Counted from the stretch's first letter, positions 31,863 through 42,215 are shown. The stretch is 64,000 nucleotides of DNA from Lachnospiraceae bacterium (GCA_030523275.1 JAUNIX010000004.1:61404-125403); one strand, 5' to 3'. The notes: generated by a model from the sequence alone, not told the origin. Program-made: numbers and translations.

Positions 31863-33254
31863 TCACTTTTCTCGCACATCTTCTTTCGGCATTTTTCTAA
31901 ATTCATCCACAAGGAAAATGACCGCCATAATAAATGCAAGTAAATCCGTTATCGGCTGGGCATACATAACACCGTCAAGCCCGAAGAATTTTGGCAGAAT
32001 CAGCATAAGCGGAATTAAAAATATAATCTGCTTTGAGAAGGACAAGATAGCCCCCTTTGCCGCCTTGCCGATTGACGGGAAAAAGGTTGCCGAGCAAATC
32101 TGCACCCCATTTAAAAATACGAAGAACAGGTATACCCTCATAAACCGTATTGCATATTCAAAATATAATTCATCCGCTTCTCCGCTACCAAACAGCGAAA
32201 TAATTGGTTGTGGAAAGGTCTCAAACACTACCCATACTACAGTTGAAATAATTACGGCGGCTGTTAAAAATAACTTTACAGTATGACGAACCCTTGCATA
32301 TTTTTTAGCCCCATAATTATAGCTGCATATCGGTTGTGCACCATTAATCAAACCGATAATAAGAGCAATAAAGATAGAATTAATTTTCATCATGATACCC
32401 GCAACGGCTATTGGTGTATCCGCTCCGTAAACAGTCTGCTCACCGTATATTCGAAGCACATTATTCAACGTAATCTGCACTAACAAGTTAGAAAACTGGA
32501 AAATGAACGAGTTCATTCCCAACTTGCATATCAAAAAAATCTCTGATATTTGGGGAATAAAATCTTCCAACTGAAAATGAACTGATTTGAACCTCGGAAA
32601 ATACGCCAAAAGAATCAGAGCTGATAAAATCTGACTAATAACCGTTGCCCATGCAGCTCCAGCAATTCCCAAATCAAAAACAAAAATAAAGACAGGGTCA
32701 AGGATTGTGTTTAGCACAGCTCCGATAACAATCGCCGCCATAGAATATTTCGGGCTGCGGTCTGCTCGCACCAACGGATTAAACCCTGTCGAAAATAACA
32801 AGAACGGTATTCCAAAAGAAGTTATCCCTGTATACTCTATCGCATATGGCATAATATTTTCTGTCGCACCAAAAATATGTAATAAAGGTTCAAGAAAAAT
32901 TCTTACAATAACAAAGATGATCACGCCACATATAACGAGAAAAGAGGTTGCTGAACCAGCAATCTTCTTTGCCTTTTCTTCATCTTTGTTACCAAGATTT
33001 AAGTTAAAGCCCGATGCTGAACCCAATCCAACGGTAAGCCCGATTGCCATACAAATGGTAGTAAGTGGAAAAGCAATTGAAGTTGCAGCATTACCAAGCT
33101 TCCCAACACCTTGTCCAATAAATATCTGATCAACTATGTTATACAAACTATTTACTACATTGGCAATAATAGCAGGAAATGCTAATGAAAATAAAAGTTT
33201 ACCAAGTGGTTGCGTACCTAATGGATTTTCTTTTTTTATGATTTCTTCAGACAT
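31863..33254 (-). CDS. MATE-family efflux pump
   Basis: A 463-residue, 12-segment MATE pump with the usual opening (LGKLLFSLAFPAIIANVVNSLYNIVDQIFI pattern) and the conserved second-half region NGAQPICSYNYGAKKYARV. It is not close to the first MATE protein at 11378. The start is taken at the ATG at 33254, with AAAGGAGA in front; an in-frame TTG at 33275 overlaps that ribosome site. Several stretches use more G and C at third positions than their neighbours, hinting at separate ancestry. It is followed by nitroreductase and XRE-zinc-ribbon genes, which may form a stress-response group. Confidence 0.9.
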   Translation of the reverse strand: MSEEIIKKENPLGTQPLGKLLFSLAFPAIIANVVNSLYNIVDQIFIGQGVGKLGNAATSIAFPLTTICMAIGLTVGLGSASGFNLNLGNKDEEKAKKIAGSATSFLVICGVIIFVIVRIFLEPLLHIFGATENIMPYAIEYTGITSFGIPFLLFSTGFNPLVRADRSPKYSMAAIVIGAVLNTILDPVFIFVFDLGIAGAAWATVISQILSALILLAYFPRFKSVHFQLEDFIPQISEIFLICKLGMNSFIFQFSNLLVQITLNNVLRIYGEQTVYGADTPIAVAGIMMKINSIFIALIIGLINGAQPICSYNYGAKKYARVRHTVKLFLTAAVIISTVVWVVFETFPQPIISLFGSGEADELYFEYAIRFMRVYLFFVFLNGVQICSATFFPSIGKAAKGAILSFSKQIIFLIPLMLILPKFFGLDGVMYAQPITDLLAFIMAVIFLVDEFRKMPKEDVREK

Positions 33255-33320
33255 TTGTGTATCTCCTTTATTCAAATTGAGAAAATAATTTCATCATTAC
33301 TGTTCATAGTGTATAACGTG

Positions 33321-34001
33321 TTATTTCACCTTTATTTTCTTCACCTTCGACCATTTTCCATTGTATTGTTGACCATTGACTTTCTTGTATGCTCGAACTT
33401 TTACTAAATAATTTTTTCCCGATTTTAAATTCTTTATTGTTTTACTATTATTTTTGCTGGCAGTATATTTCCAACTTTTACTTTTAGATTTTTTGTATGC
33501 AATTTGATAAGAACATCCACCCGTAATTTTGCTGGTACATACTGTAATTTGCTTTTTGTCTCTTTTTAGTGTTTTGATTTTTATAGATTTAGGAACAATT
33601 TTATAGGTTGCTGATTGAGTACCCATATAATTGCCCATCCCTTTAATGGTTACAGTTGCTTTTCCAATTTTTGTGTTATTCTTATATGTAACTGAATAGT
33701 CTTTACCCTTTTCTAAAAAAACATAGTACGTAGTTACAGAAATGGTTCCATCTCCATTGTTTCTTTCTTCTGAAAGCTCCGAAATCACATTAACCGAAGG
33801 TTTGATTGCTTTTCCTGTATAAACATAAGTTGATTTTAAGTTAGAAATATATGTAGATGATATATCCTGTTGTGTTGTCTTATCTTGATTTACAAGATTT
33901 TTTGCAGACACAACCGTTGTCCATGTAGTAAATAAAACTATTCCCAATAACATAATAGTAAAAATCATAATATTTTTTTTGCTTTTTTTATTTTTATCCA
34001 T
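33321..34001 (-). CDS. Secreted protein with Ig-like and fibronectin-like repeats
   Basis: A 226-residue exported protein. Residues 1-35 are a signal or anchor segment after a Lys-rich start. About 50-135 resembles the surface Ig-like repeat common in Lachnospiraceae (VYTGKAIKPSVNV, EKGKDYSVTYKNNTKIGKATVTIKG split in two, then GNYMGTQSATYKIVPKS). About 140-226 is fibronectin type III-like (SYQIAYKKSKSKSWKY, SGKNYLVKVRAYK, KWSKVKKIKVK). It is very Lys-rich (pI high) with no catalytic domain or sorting signal, so it may be a wall-associated fragment or binding module. Confidence 0.7.
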   Translation of the reverse strand: MDKNKKSKKNIMIFTIMLLGIVLFTTWTTVVSAKNLVNQDKTTQQDISSTYISNLKSTYVYTGKAIKPSVNVISELSEERNNGDGTISVTTYYVFLEKGKDYSVTYKNNTKIGKATVTIKGMGNYMGTQSATYKIVPKSIKIKTLKRDKKQITVCTSKITGGCSYQIAYKKSKSKSWKYTASKNNSKTIKNLKSGKNYLVKVRAYKKVNGQQYNGKWSKVKKIKVK

Positions 34002-34060
34002 AAAACCTCCATAACAAATGCCGATTTATTATTATTTAAGTATCTCTACAAATTGGAATT

Positions 34061-34525
34061 TTACTCCTTTTCAACCTTAGCTATTACAGAGGAATAAATC
34101 AAAATCCAGATTACAACTATCGTCTGCATAATGATGAATTCTGGCATTGCTATAGCTTTCTGAACACCATGTACACAGATATTAACTGCATTCAAAACAA
34201 GCAACAATATCAATGTAATACCATATCCAATTCTTGCGGCCTTATTTGTCGCTTCATTTTCTTTCTTTATTTCAACTAAATTTTCGTCCACTTTTTTTTG
34301 ATAATTCTCCATAGCAATCCTTTCTCCACTGAGCAACTCGGTTACAGAAATGTCAAGTATCTCACATAAATCTAACATAATCGATGCATCTGGAATACTT
34401 TTTCCTGTTTCCCATTTTGATACCGCTCTATTGGTAATATCTAACTTTTCAGCCAACTGCATTTGAGTAAGTCCCTTGTCTTTTCGACAAGATGAAATAA
34501 ATTTTCCTATAACTTCTTTATTCAT
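34061..34525 (-). CDS. XRE regulator with two membrane segments
   Basis: A 154-residue protein: HTH_3 at residues 6-62 (CRKDKGLTQMQLAEKLDITNRAVSKWETG pattern, then SVTELLSGE), a charged helix (68-95), and two hydrophobic segments (about 96-114 and 124-146). Membrane-tethered XRE proteins of this shape are common in clostridia; their signals are unknown. AGGAGGAGA precedes the ATG. An extended -10 (TGATATACT) is present, and upstream lies the site AACCAGTGGTTG (34578-34589), shared with the broken XRE gene at 34913. Confidence 0.82.
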   Translation of the reverse strand: MNKEVIGKFISSCRKDKGLTQMQLAEKLDITNRAVSKWETGKSIPDASIMLDLCEILDISVTELLSGERIAMENYQKKVDENLVEIKKENEATNKAARIGYGITLILLLVLNAVNICVHGVQKAIAMPEFIIMQTIVVIWILIYSSVIAKVEKE

Positions 34526-34577
34526 TCTCTTCTCCTCCTTGCAGTCAGTATATCATCAAAAAAATGACTATGGAACG

Positions 34578-34589
34578 AACCAGTGGTTG
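34578..34589. promoter_or_regulatory. AACCAGTGGTTG site, copy 1
   Basis: Twelve bases identical to part of the 13-bp palindrome at 35409-35421. It lies about 53 bp upstream of the intact XRE gene, consistent with a shared operator. Confidence 0.5.
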
Positions 34590-34631
34590 ATTTTAGTTAA
34601 TTCAACATTTAGTTGATCACAAAATTCCAAT

Positions 34632-34820
34632 CTATACCAAACATATTGTTCTTGCGTAACTATTTTCCGAATCTTCAATAATTTTAATTTTTCCAGTTTC
34701 AATAAAGTAATCTATCCTTTTTGCAAAACCCTCCATAATATGGCATACAGCCGAATTTCTTCCTCGGATAATTTCTCTTCGAAATGTAGCTATATTTTGT
34801 GCAAAGAGATAATTGTCCAT
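34632..34820 (-). pseudogene. Probable C-terminal fragment of a larger protein
   Basis: A 62-codon open frame (MDNYLFAQN start, YARTICLV end). The sequence FAKRIDYFIETGKIKIIED resembles the C-terminal helix-strand unit of DUF1835/DUF3658-type proteins, and no other part of such a protein is nearby. No clear ribosome site. It lies in a decayed stretch between XRE genes. It could be a real small protein; low certainty. Confidence 0.3.
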
Positions 34821-34912
34821 TTGAAGGAAAACAAGTGTTTCAAATTTGTCACAAAAAATTGTTTTTTCAAAAGATGAAATTCAAAAAAACACTTCATAAT
34901 ATGTATCTACCA

Positions 34913-35324
34913 CTATCTACTGATTTTTTTCCGAAAAATAATGATTTCACCAATAATTCCTACCAAAAAGTAGACAAACAAAAAAAGAATAGAATATCTC
35001 ATTGCTCCAATAAAAATTGGATACGGAGCAGCCAATCCTTTGTTTCCAATACAAATGTTGTAAATCAAAGAAAGTGGGGTAAAGGATAAAATCCATACAT
35101 TTAAGGCTGCAAATACCTTGATAGCCATCTCTCTTGTTTTAGGATCACATATTATCAAGCCTATTCCCCATACCATAATTCCAAAAATTATCAAAATATA
35201 CATACCAGCATATGCCACCCCATTTTGAAACAGCCTGACGAGAAACTCCTAATGCATCTGCTAATTGTTCTTGTGATACGCCTTTCATCTTCCTTAAATT
35301 TTGAATTCTGTCTGATATAGTCAT
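34913..35324 (-). pseudogene. Broken XRE-membrane protein gene
   Basis: The ATG at 35324 (AAAGGAGA in front) begins a normal HTH ([19 protein letters not shown], then [10 protein letters not shown]). Right after the recognition helix the frame continues into accidental sequence and stops at 35145, while a different frame (34913-35218) encodes three membrane segments of a typical XRE-membrane protein ([15 protein letters not shown] and so on). The rest of the HTH domain and the linker are missing, so a deletion with frameshift has joined the two halves. Its upstream region keeps the palindrome at 35409-35421. Confidence 0.7.
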
Positions 35325-35408
35325 ACAAATATCTCCTTTCACTTTTCGATAATATAAGGCTACCAGAAACAACAGTTGCAGTGCAAGCAACCAATGACAG
35401 AGTTTTGT

Positions 35409-35421
35409 CAACCAGTGGTTG
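35409..35421. promoter_or_regulatory. CAACCAGTGGTTG palindrome, copy 2
   Basis: A 13-bp palindrome around a central G, 85 bp upstream of the broken XRE gene, sharing 12 bases with the site at 34578-34589. Confidence 0.5.
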
Positions 35422-35477
35422 CAATCATGTTTAATCGCTATTTTGTCTACATAAAAATATAAATTTGTTTACTAACT

Positions 35478-35591
35478 CTATATATAATCTATATTTTTTG
35501 TGTCATCTATCAACTCATCAACACTTATGTGAAATATTTTTGAAATAACTGAACGAGATTCATTTAAATTTTCATAATATCTGCCACAAAT
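35478..35591 (-). pseudogene. Remnant of an XRE-type protein
   Basis: An in-frame stretch of about 37 codons ending at a stop at 35478-35480 reads RYYENLNESRSVISKIFHI, then SVDELIDD, which is the second half of an HTH_3 domain. A stop lies just upstream in frame and no start is available, so this is a relic. The rest of 35592-35738 shows nothing recognisable. Confidence 0.45.
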
Positions 35592-35738
35592 TCTAATTTA
35601 TATTATTATATAGTTATTATTCACTTTATAATCAAAATTAAAAACCTAATAAGACATTTCAAACTACTATTTTTTCCAAAATGTAGCCACCAAAGAATAG
35701 TTATAACTAATGTTCTATTTAATTTGTCAGTTTATGTT

Positions 35739-35855
35739 TTACATGGATTTTTTATTTCTTATTTTTCTGATTAGCTGAATAATTATATATACAACTGCAA
35801 TAAATATTATAACATTGAAAAATAGTACTAAATTATCAAATATTAATTGACTCAT
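35739..35855 (-). CDS. Small single-pass membrane protein (38 aa)
   Basis: ATG at 35855 with AAAGGGG at a good distance. The product has a short polar start, one long hydrophobic segment (residues about 9-29) and a basic tail (LIRKIRNKKSM). Size, topology and charge fit small hydrophobic toxins of type I toxin-antitoxin systems and other stress membrane peptides; no antitoxin RNA can be identified by eye. It lies alone in a gene-poor, decayed region. Coding is supported by the ribosome site and amino-acid pattern only. Confidence 0.55.
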   Translation of the reverse strand: MSQLIFDNLVLFFNVIIFIAVVYIIIQLIRKIRNKKSM

Positions 35856-36030
35856 ATTATCCCCTTTCTAAAATTTTACAAGCGTGCAAATCAAGTGTTA
35901 TTAAATATATTATTTATGATCCTGCCTTCACCATTATACCACCATAAACGCCTTTACTGTAACTCCTCTTAAATCTTTAATAAGCATTTCTTTTTAAAAC
36001 TTCAACATTTCAATTGGTGTTGTAATTTTT

Positions 36031-36049
36031 TAGAACCAAAATAGAACCA
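36031..36049. repeat. Tandem TAGAACCA repeat
   Basis: TAGAACCA at 36031-36038 and again at 36042-36049, in the 219-base gap (35856-36074) upstream of the small membrane ORF. Such short direct repeats can be integrase arm sites, but no integrase is present. Nothing else recognised in this gap. Confidence 0.3.
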
Positions 36050-36074
36050 CGCACAAAACTTGAAATAACAATTC

Positions 36075-37037
36075 TTATTTTATATACCCCAACACTTCTT
36101 GAACTTTCTCTCGATATTCTTGATTATAATCAAGCCACATTTCCGTGTGTTCACTATCAGGTACTGTCCAAATCATTTTCATTTCATCATGATGTATTGA
36201 ATCATATATTTCTTGCCCCATAAAGTACGGCGTTAATGTATCTCCTTCACTGTTTATTACCAAAACCGGAATTTCAATATTTGCTATTTTGTCACATACA
36301 TTTGCATCATCATAACTAAATCCCAATTCCATTTTGTTGATAATGTTGCCGCAGAATGTCATGTAAGATATAGGCAATCCAATGTCCATCTTTCTCATTT
36401 CTTCTTCTACCATCCATTTCATATCACTAACCGGACAATCCAGAATCAGAAAATCCACTTTGTTTTCAACATCCTTATCTCCCATTGCCAATCCTGCTGT
36501 TGCTCCACCAAAAGAAGTTCCCCATATTCCTATCGCTTGTTCCGGTACATGGCTATAGACATAATCAATGTAATCTATTAAATCATATTTTTCCCAATAC
36601 CCAAATGTAGTATATTGGGCAGTATTTTCGTTGCTACTTCTCTGGTCATACGTCAAAACATTATATCCTTTCTGCAAAAACATTTCTGCCAAAGGATAAT
36701 TAGTATAACGATTTCCACCAAGACCATGCACCAGAATAACCGTTGGGTTGTCTTTATTTCCTTCTTCGCCAAGTGTACATATGTAATCTGCTGGTATCAT
36801 ATGACCATCAAAAGTTGAAGTAATTTCAATTTTTTCTATGGTATATGTACTGCAGAAAACATCATAATCCATATTGTATCTTTCCCAAAAACTATCTTTC
36901 ACTTTTGATGTATCTTCACAAGTAACTAATTGAGTAGAACCCATAAACACTTGCGTTCCTATAAAATATGACATTCCAAAAAACAATAATAAAACGACTA
37001 TAGATATAACCAACAAAATTTTTGTACGTTTCTTCAT
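36075..37037 (-). CDS. Membrane-anchored alpha/beta hydrolase
   Basis: A 320-residue protein with one N-terminal membrane segment (residues 7-27) and an extracytoplasmic serine hydrolase domain. HGLGGN (104-109) supplies the oxyanion region, the nucleophile Ser175 is in GTSFGGA, the acid is in INSEGDTLTP, and the His is in DSEHTEMW. The family includes esterases and peptidases of unknown substrate. I start at the ATG at 37037, with AGGGAG upstream; an in-frame TTG at 37058 overlaps that site. It is monocistronic. The region 37038-37374 upstream holds no gene and I recognise nothing in it. Confidence 0.85.
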   Translation of the reverse strand: MKKRTKILLVISIVVLLLFFGMSYFIGTQVFMGSTQLVTCEDTSKVKDSFWERYNMDYDVFCSTYTIEKIEITSTFDGHMIPADYICTLGEEGNKDNPTVILVHGLGGNRYTNYPLAEMFLQKGYNVLTYDQRSSNENTAQYTTFGYWEKYDLIDYIDYVYSHVPEQAIGIWGTSFGGATAGLAMGDKDVENKVDFLILDCPVSDMKWMVEEEMRKMDIGLPISYMTFCGNIINKMELGFSYDDANVCDKIANIEIPVLVINSEGDTLTPYFMGQEIYDSIHHDEMKMIWTVPDSEHTEMWLDYNQEYREKVQEVLGYIK

Positions 37038-37374
37038 TTTTTTCTCCCTGTAAATCAATTTTAAATATCAACAAGTCCAATCATATTATGCTCTTTACTT
37101 TGATACCATATAGTACAAACATACCGCAATTACTATACACAAAATTTTTAATGTAATGTCAATAATTACGTTACCATCACCATCCACAGAGATTTGCGAT
37201 AGTGCATTCAGAAATTTTATTATCCATTATCACTAACGACCTCCATTTAGATAACTGCAAAATTTCTCGGTATGCTTTTCCAACTCATGGCGACAATTAT
37301 ATCATAATAGAAGTTCTTCTCTTTATTCGCTATTCTTTATTACCTTATGCATCTGGTCGCATCCTCGCGGAACG

Positions 37375-37423
37375 TTTTTTATTTCATAGGAAATTACGTT
37401 GTAATTTCCTATGAAATAAAAAA
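37375..37423. terminator. Second, near-perfect terminator hairpin after tuf
   Basis: A stem of about 23 bp (37375-37397 with 37401-37423), including a T6/A6 end, around a GTT loop. It is symmetrical, so it works in both directions. Confidence 0.8.
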
Positions 37424-37428
37424 AGAAA

Positions 37429-37458
37429 CCGCAACCCCCGATTTCTCAAGGATTGCGG
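37429..37458 (-). terminator. Primary terminator of the str operon (after tuf)
   Basis: CCGCAA (37429-37434) with TTGCGG (37453-37458), extended by GG/CC, then TTTCTTTTTTT on the minus strand, 38 bases past the tuf stop. Confidence 0.8.
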
Positions 37459-37495
37459 AATAAATTACACTTTATTTGGCTCTAACTATCAAAGA

Positions 37496-38683
37496 TTATT
37501 CGATAATTGTAGCAACACGTCCAGAACCAACTGTACGTCCACCTTCACGGATAGCGAATGTTAATCCCTGATCCATAGCGATTGGGTGAATTAATTCTAC
37601 AGTCATTTCTACGTTATCACCAGGCATGCACATTTCTGTACCTTCTGGTAAATCGATAACACCTGTTACGTCTGTTGTTCTGAAATAGAACTGTGGTCTG
37701 TAGTTGTTGAAGAAAGGAGTATGACGTCCACCTTCATCTTTTGTTAAAACGTAAACCTGTGCTGTGAATTTTGTGTGGCATTTGATTGAACCTGGTTTAC
37801 ATAAAACCTGTCCTCTTTCGATTTCTTCTCTTTTGATACCACGTAATAAAGCACCAATGTTGTCACCAGCCTGACCTTCGTCAAGAAGTTTACGGAACAT
37901 TTCGATACCAGTTACAGTTGTTTTCTGGATTTCTTCTTTGATACCAACGATTTCTACTTCTTCGTTTAAGTGGATAACACCAGATTCTACTCTACCTGTA
38001 GCAACAGTACCACGACCTGTGATTGTGAATACGTCTTCTACTGGCATTAAGAATGGTTTATCTGTAGCACGCTGAGGATCTGGAATGTATTCATCAACAG
38101 CTTCCATTAATTCCATGATCTTGTCACCCCATTCGCTGCTAGGATCTTCTAATGCTTTAAGAGCAGATCCCTGAATGATTGGGCAATCTGTGAATTCATA
38201 TTCTTCTAACTGTTCTGTGATTTCCATTTCTACTAATTCAAGTAATTCTTCATCGTCTACCATATCACATTTGTTCATGAATACTACGATGTAAGGTACA
38301 CCTACCTGACGAGATAATAAGATGTGTTCTTTTGTCTGAGCCATAACACCGTCTGTTGCAGCTACAACTAAGATAGCACCATCCATCTGAGCAGCACCTG
38401 TAATCATGTTCTTAACGTAGTCAGCATGACCTGGGCAGTCTACGTGAGCGTAGTGACGGTTAGCTGTTTCGTATTCAACGTGAGCTGTAGAAATTGTGAT
38501 ACCACGTTCTCTTTCTTCTGGAGCTTTATCGATATTTTCAAAATCTACTACTGCGTTACCTTCTACTCTTTCTGCTAATACTTTTGTGATAGCAGCTGTT
38601 AATGTTGTTTTACCATGGTCAACGTGTCCAATTGTACCAATGTTACAATGGGGTTTGCTTCTGTCAAACTTTTCTTTAGCCAT
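37496..38683 (-). CDS. tuf: Elongation factor Tu
   Basis: A 395-residue translation GTPase that brings aminoacyl-tRNA to the ribosome. G1 GHVDHGKTT, the switch region RGITIST, G3 DCPGHADY, G4 NKCD and G5 GSALK are all present, followed by domains 2 and 3 ([13 protein letters not shown]; the end [14 protein letters not shown]). The start is the ATG at 38683 ([12 protein letters not shown]), with AAGGAGG in front; the open frame extends upstream to 38767 but that part is leader. It follows fusA with a 177-base gap containing a long hairpin. Confidence 0.98.
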   Translation of the reverse strand: MAKEKFDRSKPHCNIGTIGHVDHGKTTLTAAITKVLAERVEGNAVVDFENIDKAPEERERGITISTAHVEYETANRHYAHVDCPGHADYVKNMITGAAQMDGAILVVAATDGVMAQTKEHILLSRQVGVPYIVVFMNKCDMVDDEELLELVEMEITEQLEEYEFTDCPIIQGSALKALEDPSSEWGDKIMELMEAVDEYIPDPQRATDKPFLMPVEDVFTITGRGTVATGRVESGVIHLNEEVEIVGIKEEIQKTTVTGIEMFRKLLDEGQAGDNIGALLRGIKREEIERGQVLCKPGSIKCHTKFTAQVYVLTKDEGGRHTPFFNNYRPQFYFRTTDVTGVIDLPEGTEMCMPGDNVEMTVELIHPIAMDQGLTFAIREGGRTVGSGRVATIIE

Positions 38684-38752
38684 TTTAATTGTCCTCCTTA
38701 AATACGCGCCCCTACGGGCAAAATGAATAATAAATAATATAAAAGATTTAGA

Positions 38753-38801
38753 AATCAAAGCCCGCAAGTCCTCTGCTTTAGAGGACTGGCTTTCTTTGAT
38801 T
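38753..38801 (-). promoter_or_regulatory. Large hairpin in the fusA-tuf gap
   Basis: Nested stems AATCAAAG (38753-38760) / CTTTGATT (38794-38801), AAAGCC/GGCTTT and AGTCCTCT/AGAGGACT form one long hairpin about 70 bases before tuf. A second, small hairpin (GCCC-GTAG-GGGC) lies nearer the ribosome site. It may partly terminate, protect a processed tuf mRNA, or regulate tuf. Confidence 0.6.
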
Positions 38802-38860
38802 ATATTTCATTTGTAATAGATTTTCAACCTATTTTTTCTACAAAAAATCGAGTTAAAATC

Positions 38861-40978
38861 TTATTTGGATTTTTCTGCAATGATTTTTTCCTGAACAGAT
38901 TTTGGTACTGGTTCATATTTGCTGAAGAACATAGAGTAGTTTGCACGACCCTGAGACTTAGAACGTAAGTCTGTAGAGTAACCAAACATTTCAGCAAGAG
39001 GAACATAACCTCTGATCATCTTACCACCGCCGATATCGTCCATACCTTCGATACGTCCACGACGAGAGTTCATATCACCGATTACATCACCCATGTATTC
39101 TTCAGGTGTAGAAACTTCTACTTTCATGATAGGCTCTAATAAGATAGCTCCTGCTTTCTGCATAGCTTCTTTAAATGCCATAGAACCAGCGATCTTGAAT
39201 GCCATTTCACTAGAATCGACATCATGGTAAGATCCATCATATACAGTTGCTTTGATACCAAGTACTGGGAATCCGCCTAAGATACCAGCCTGAGCTGCTT
39301 CTTCGATACCCTGTCCAACTGCTGGGATGTATTCTTTTGGAATTGCACCACCAACAACGGTAGATTCGAATTTGAATAATTCTTCACCGTTGGCATCCAT
39401 TGGTTCAAAGTGTACTTTACAGTGACCGTACTGTCCACGACCACCAGACTGTTTTGCATATTTACTGTCAACGTCAACTGCTTTTGTAAATGTCTCTTTG
39501 TATGCTACCTGAGGAGCACCAACATTTGCTTCTACTTTGAATTCACGAAGCAGACGGTCAACGATGATTTCCAAATGAAGTTCACCCATACCAGAAATGA
39601 TTGTCTGACCTGTTTCATTATCTGTATGAGCACGGAATGTTGGGTCTTCTTCTGCAAGTTTTGCAAGAGCTTCACCCATCTTGCCCTGTCCAGCTTTTGT
39701 CTTAGGCTCGATTGCTAATTCAATAACTGGTTCTGGGAATTCCATAGATTCAAGAATAACTGGATGTTGTTCATCACAGATTGTATCACCTGTTGTCGTA
39801 ATTTTGAAACCTACAGCAGCGGCGATATCTCCTGAATATACTTTATCTAATTCAGCACGTTTGTTAGCATGCATCTGTAAGATACGTCCAACACGTTCTT
39901 TTTTGTCTTTTGTAGCATTTAATACGTAAGAACCAGAGTTCATAGTACCAGAGTAAACTCTAAAGAATGCTAACTTACCTACGAATGGGTCTGTCATGAT
40001 TTTGAATGCTAAAGCAGAGAAAGGTTCTTCATCAGATGAAATTCTTTCTACTTCATTACCTTCCAAGTCAGTTCCCTTGATAGCAGGGATGTCTGTTGGA
40101 GCTGGCATATATTCAAGGACAGCATCTAATAATTTCTGAACACCTTTATTTCTGTAAGCAGATCCACAGCAAACTGGAACAGCTGTACATTCACATGTAG
40201 CTTTTCTTAATGCTGCTTTCATATCTTCAACAGATGGTTCATCACCTTCAAGGTATTCTAACATTAAATCATCATCTAATTCGCAGATTTTTTCTACTAA
40301 TTCTGTATGATACAATTCTGCATCATCAGCCATATCTTCTGGGATATCAACAATTGAAATGTCTTCACCTTTGTCATCATTATAGATGTATGCTTTCATT
40401 TCAAATAAGTCGATAATACCCTGGAATTCGTCTTCTTTACCAATTGGTAACTGAAGAACGATTGCATTTTTGCCTAATCTTGTTTTGATCTGTTCTACTG
40501 CACCGTAGAAGTCAGCACCTAAAATATCCATCTTATTGATAAATGCCATTCTAGGTACGTTATAAGTGTCAGCCTGTCTCCATACGTTTTCAGACTGAGG
40601 TTCTACTCCGCCTTTTGCACAGAAAACACCTACAGCTCCATCAAGAACACGAAGGGAACGTTCTACTTCTACTGTAAAGTCAACGTGACCCGGTGTATCA
40701 ATAATATTGATACGATGTTCTAATTCGCCGTCTTTTGGCTTACAGTTTTCCTGTAATGTCCAATGGCAAGTTGTAGCAGCTGAAGTAATTGTGATACCTC
40801 TTTCCTGTTCCTGTTCCATCCAGTCCATGGTTGCGGAACCTTCATGAGTTTCACCAATTTTATAGTTTACACCAGTATAATATAAGATACGCTCTGTTAA
40901 TGTTGTTTTACCAGCATCAATATGAGCCATAATACCAATATTTCTGGTTCTTTCCAAAGGATATTCTCTTCCAGCCAA
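38861..40978 (-). CDS. fusA: Elongation factor G
   Basis: A 705-residue translocation GTPase. G1 AHIDAGKTT, switch [12 protein letters not shown]3 DTPGHVDFT and G4 NKMD are present; domain IV ([15 protein letters not shown]) and domain V ([19 protein letters not shown] end) are complete. The start codon is TTG at 40978, with AGGAGG at 40987-40992 and an 8-base spacing; no nearby ATG fits the conserved N-terminus. A TTG start in such an abundant protein is notable. It is third in rpsL-rpsG-fusA-tuf. Confidence 0.97.
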   Translation of the reverse strand: MAGREYPLERTRNIGIMAHIDAGKTTLTERILYYTGVNYKIGETHEGSATMDWMEQEQERGITITSAATTCHWTLQENCKPKDGELEHRINIIDTPGHVDFTVEVERSLRVLDGAVGVFCAKGGVEPQSENVWRQADTYNVPRMAFINKMDILGADFYGAVEQIKTRLGKNAIVLQLPIGKEDEFQGIIDLFEMKAYIYNDDKGEDISIVDIPEDMADDAELYHTELVEKICELDDDLMLEYLEGDEPSVEDMKAALRKATCECTAVPVCCGSAYRNKGVQKLLDAVLEYMPAPTDIPAIKGTDLEGNEVERISSDEEPFSALAFKIMTDPFVGKLAFFRVYSGTMNSGSYVLNATKDKKERVGRILQMHANKRAELDKVYSGDIAAAVGFKITTTGDTICDEQHPVILESMEFPEPVIELAIEPKTKAGQGKMGEALAKLAEEDPTFRAHTDNETGQTIISGMGELHLEIIVDRLLREFKVEANVGAPQVAYKETFTKAVDVDSKYAKQSGGRGQYGHCKVHFEPMDANGEELFKFESTVVGGAIPKEYIPAVGQGIEEAAQAGILGGFPVLGIKATVYDGSYHDVDSSEMAFKIAGSMAFKEAMQKAGAILLEPIMKVEVSTPEEYMGDVIGDMNSRRGRIEGMDDIGGGKMIRGYVPLAEMFGYSTDLRSKSQGRANYSMFFSKYEPVPKSVQEKIIAEKSK

Positions 40979-41034
40979 GGTTTTTTCCTCCTATTTTAAT
41001 CATGTCAAAAGCATATACTTTACTCTTGCAGATA

Positions 41035-41535
<501 letters not shown>

Positions 41536-41693
41536 TCATCGGTACTCATTCATCATCACCTGTGTGATGTGCTTGTTCGTGCTCGGACTGCGATCTCTAT
41601 CATACCTGCAACAACAGGAAAATATTGCTATTCCGGCACAACTATACAAGGTAGTATATTGCTATACTGCTTTGTACCAATTATCATCCGACC

Positions 41694-42107
41694 TTATTTT
41701 TTAGGTCTCTTAGCTCCATATTTAGAACGAGCCTGACGTCTGTTAGCAACACCTGCTGTATCAAGTGTACCTCTAACGATATGGTATCTTGTACCTGGTA
41801 AGTCTTTTACACGACCACCACGGATAAGAACAACACTATGTTCCTGTAAGTTATGTCCTTCACCAGGGATATAGCTTGTTACTTCAATACCGTTAGATAA
41901 ACGAACTCTGGCGATTTTACGAAGAGCAGAGTTAGGTTTTTTAGGAGTTGCTGTTTTAACTGCTGTACATACTCCTCTTTTCTGTGGAGAAGAAGAATCT
42001 GTAGCTTTCTTCTTTAAAGAGTTGAATCCTTTCTGAAGAGCTGGTGCAGTTGATTTTTTAGCAGTTGTCTTTCTTCCTTTTCTAACTAATTGGTTAAAAG
42101 TTGGCAT
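41694..42107 (-). CDS. rpsL: 30S ribosomal protein S12
   Basis: A 137-residue S12 of the decoding centre. The signature [11 protein letters not shown] is at residues 54-64 with the two Lys (56-57) that, when changed, give streptomycin resistance elsewhere; here they are wild type, as is RVKDLPG. GGAGGTGAAATGA precedes the ATG. It is first in the str operon, behind a consensus promoter (42187-42215). Confidence 0.97.
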   Translation of the reverse strand: MPTFNQLVRKGRKTTAKKSTAPALQKGFNSLKKKATDSSSPQKRGVCTAVKTATPKKPNSALRKIARVRLSNGIEVTSYIPGEGHNLQEHSVVLIRGGRVKDLPGTRYHIVRGTLDTAGVANRRQARSKYGAKRPKK

Positions 42108-42186
42108 TCATTTCACCTCCATGCATATTTTCTACTGTTTGTTGCTTATTTTTCAAGCTTTTATGCGTTACTACACGCATTTTTAA

Positions 42187-42215
42187 ATTCTACTGCTTTT
42201 GGTTTTATTTGTCAA
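42187..42215 (-). promoter_or_regulatory. str operon promoter (rpsL)
   Basis: TTGACA (42210-42215), 17-bp spacer, TAGAAT (42187-42192), about 80 bases upstream of rpsL. A small hairpin TGCGT/ACGCA lies near the expected transcript start. Confidence 0.85.

Noticed and set aside
33309..33315. GTGTATA box upstream of the second MATE gene.
   Set aside because: A single 7-mer in AT-rich DNA; without a partner copy it is probably chance.
35739..36074. Attachment site of an integrated element.
   Set aside because: Only a short tandem repeat and relics are present; no integrase, tRNA end or matching second site exists in the window.
37202..37414. A 70-codon + strand frame upstream of the hydrolase gene.
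   Set aside because: It extends into the terminator hairpin after tuf, and the product resembles no protein.
38684..38767. N-terminal extension of EF-Tu by 28 residues.
   Set aside because: It translates the tuf leader and hairpin; the conserved N-terminus and ribosome site fix the start at 38683.
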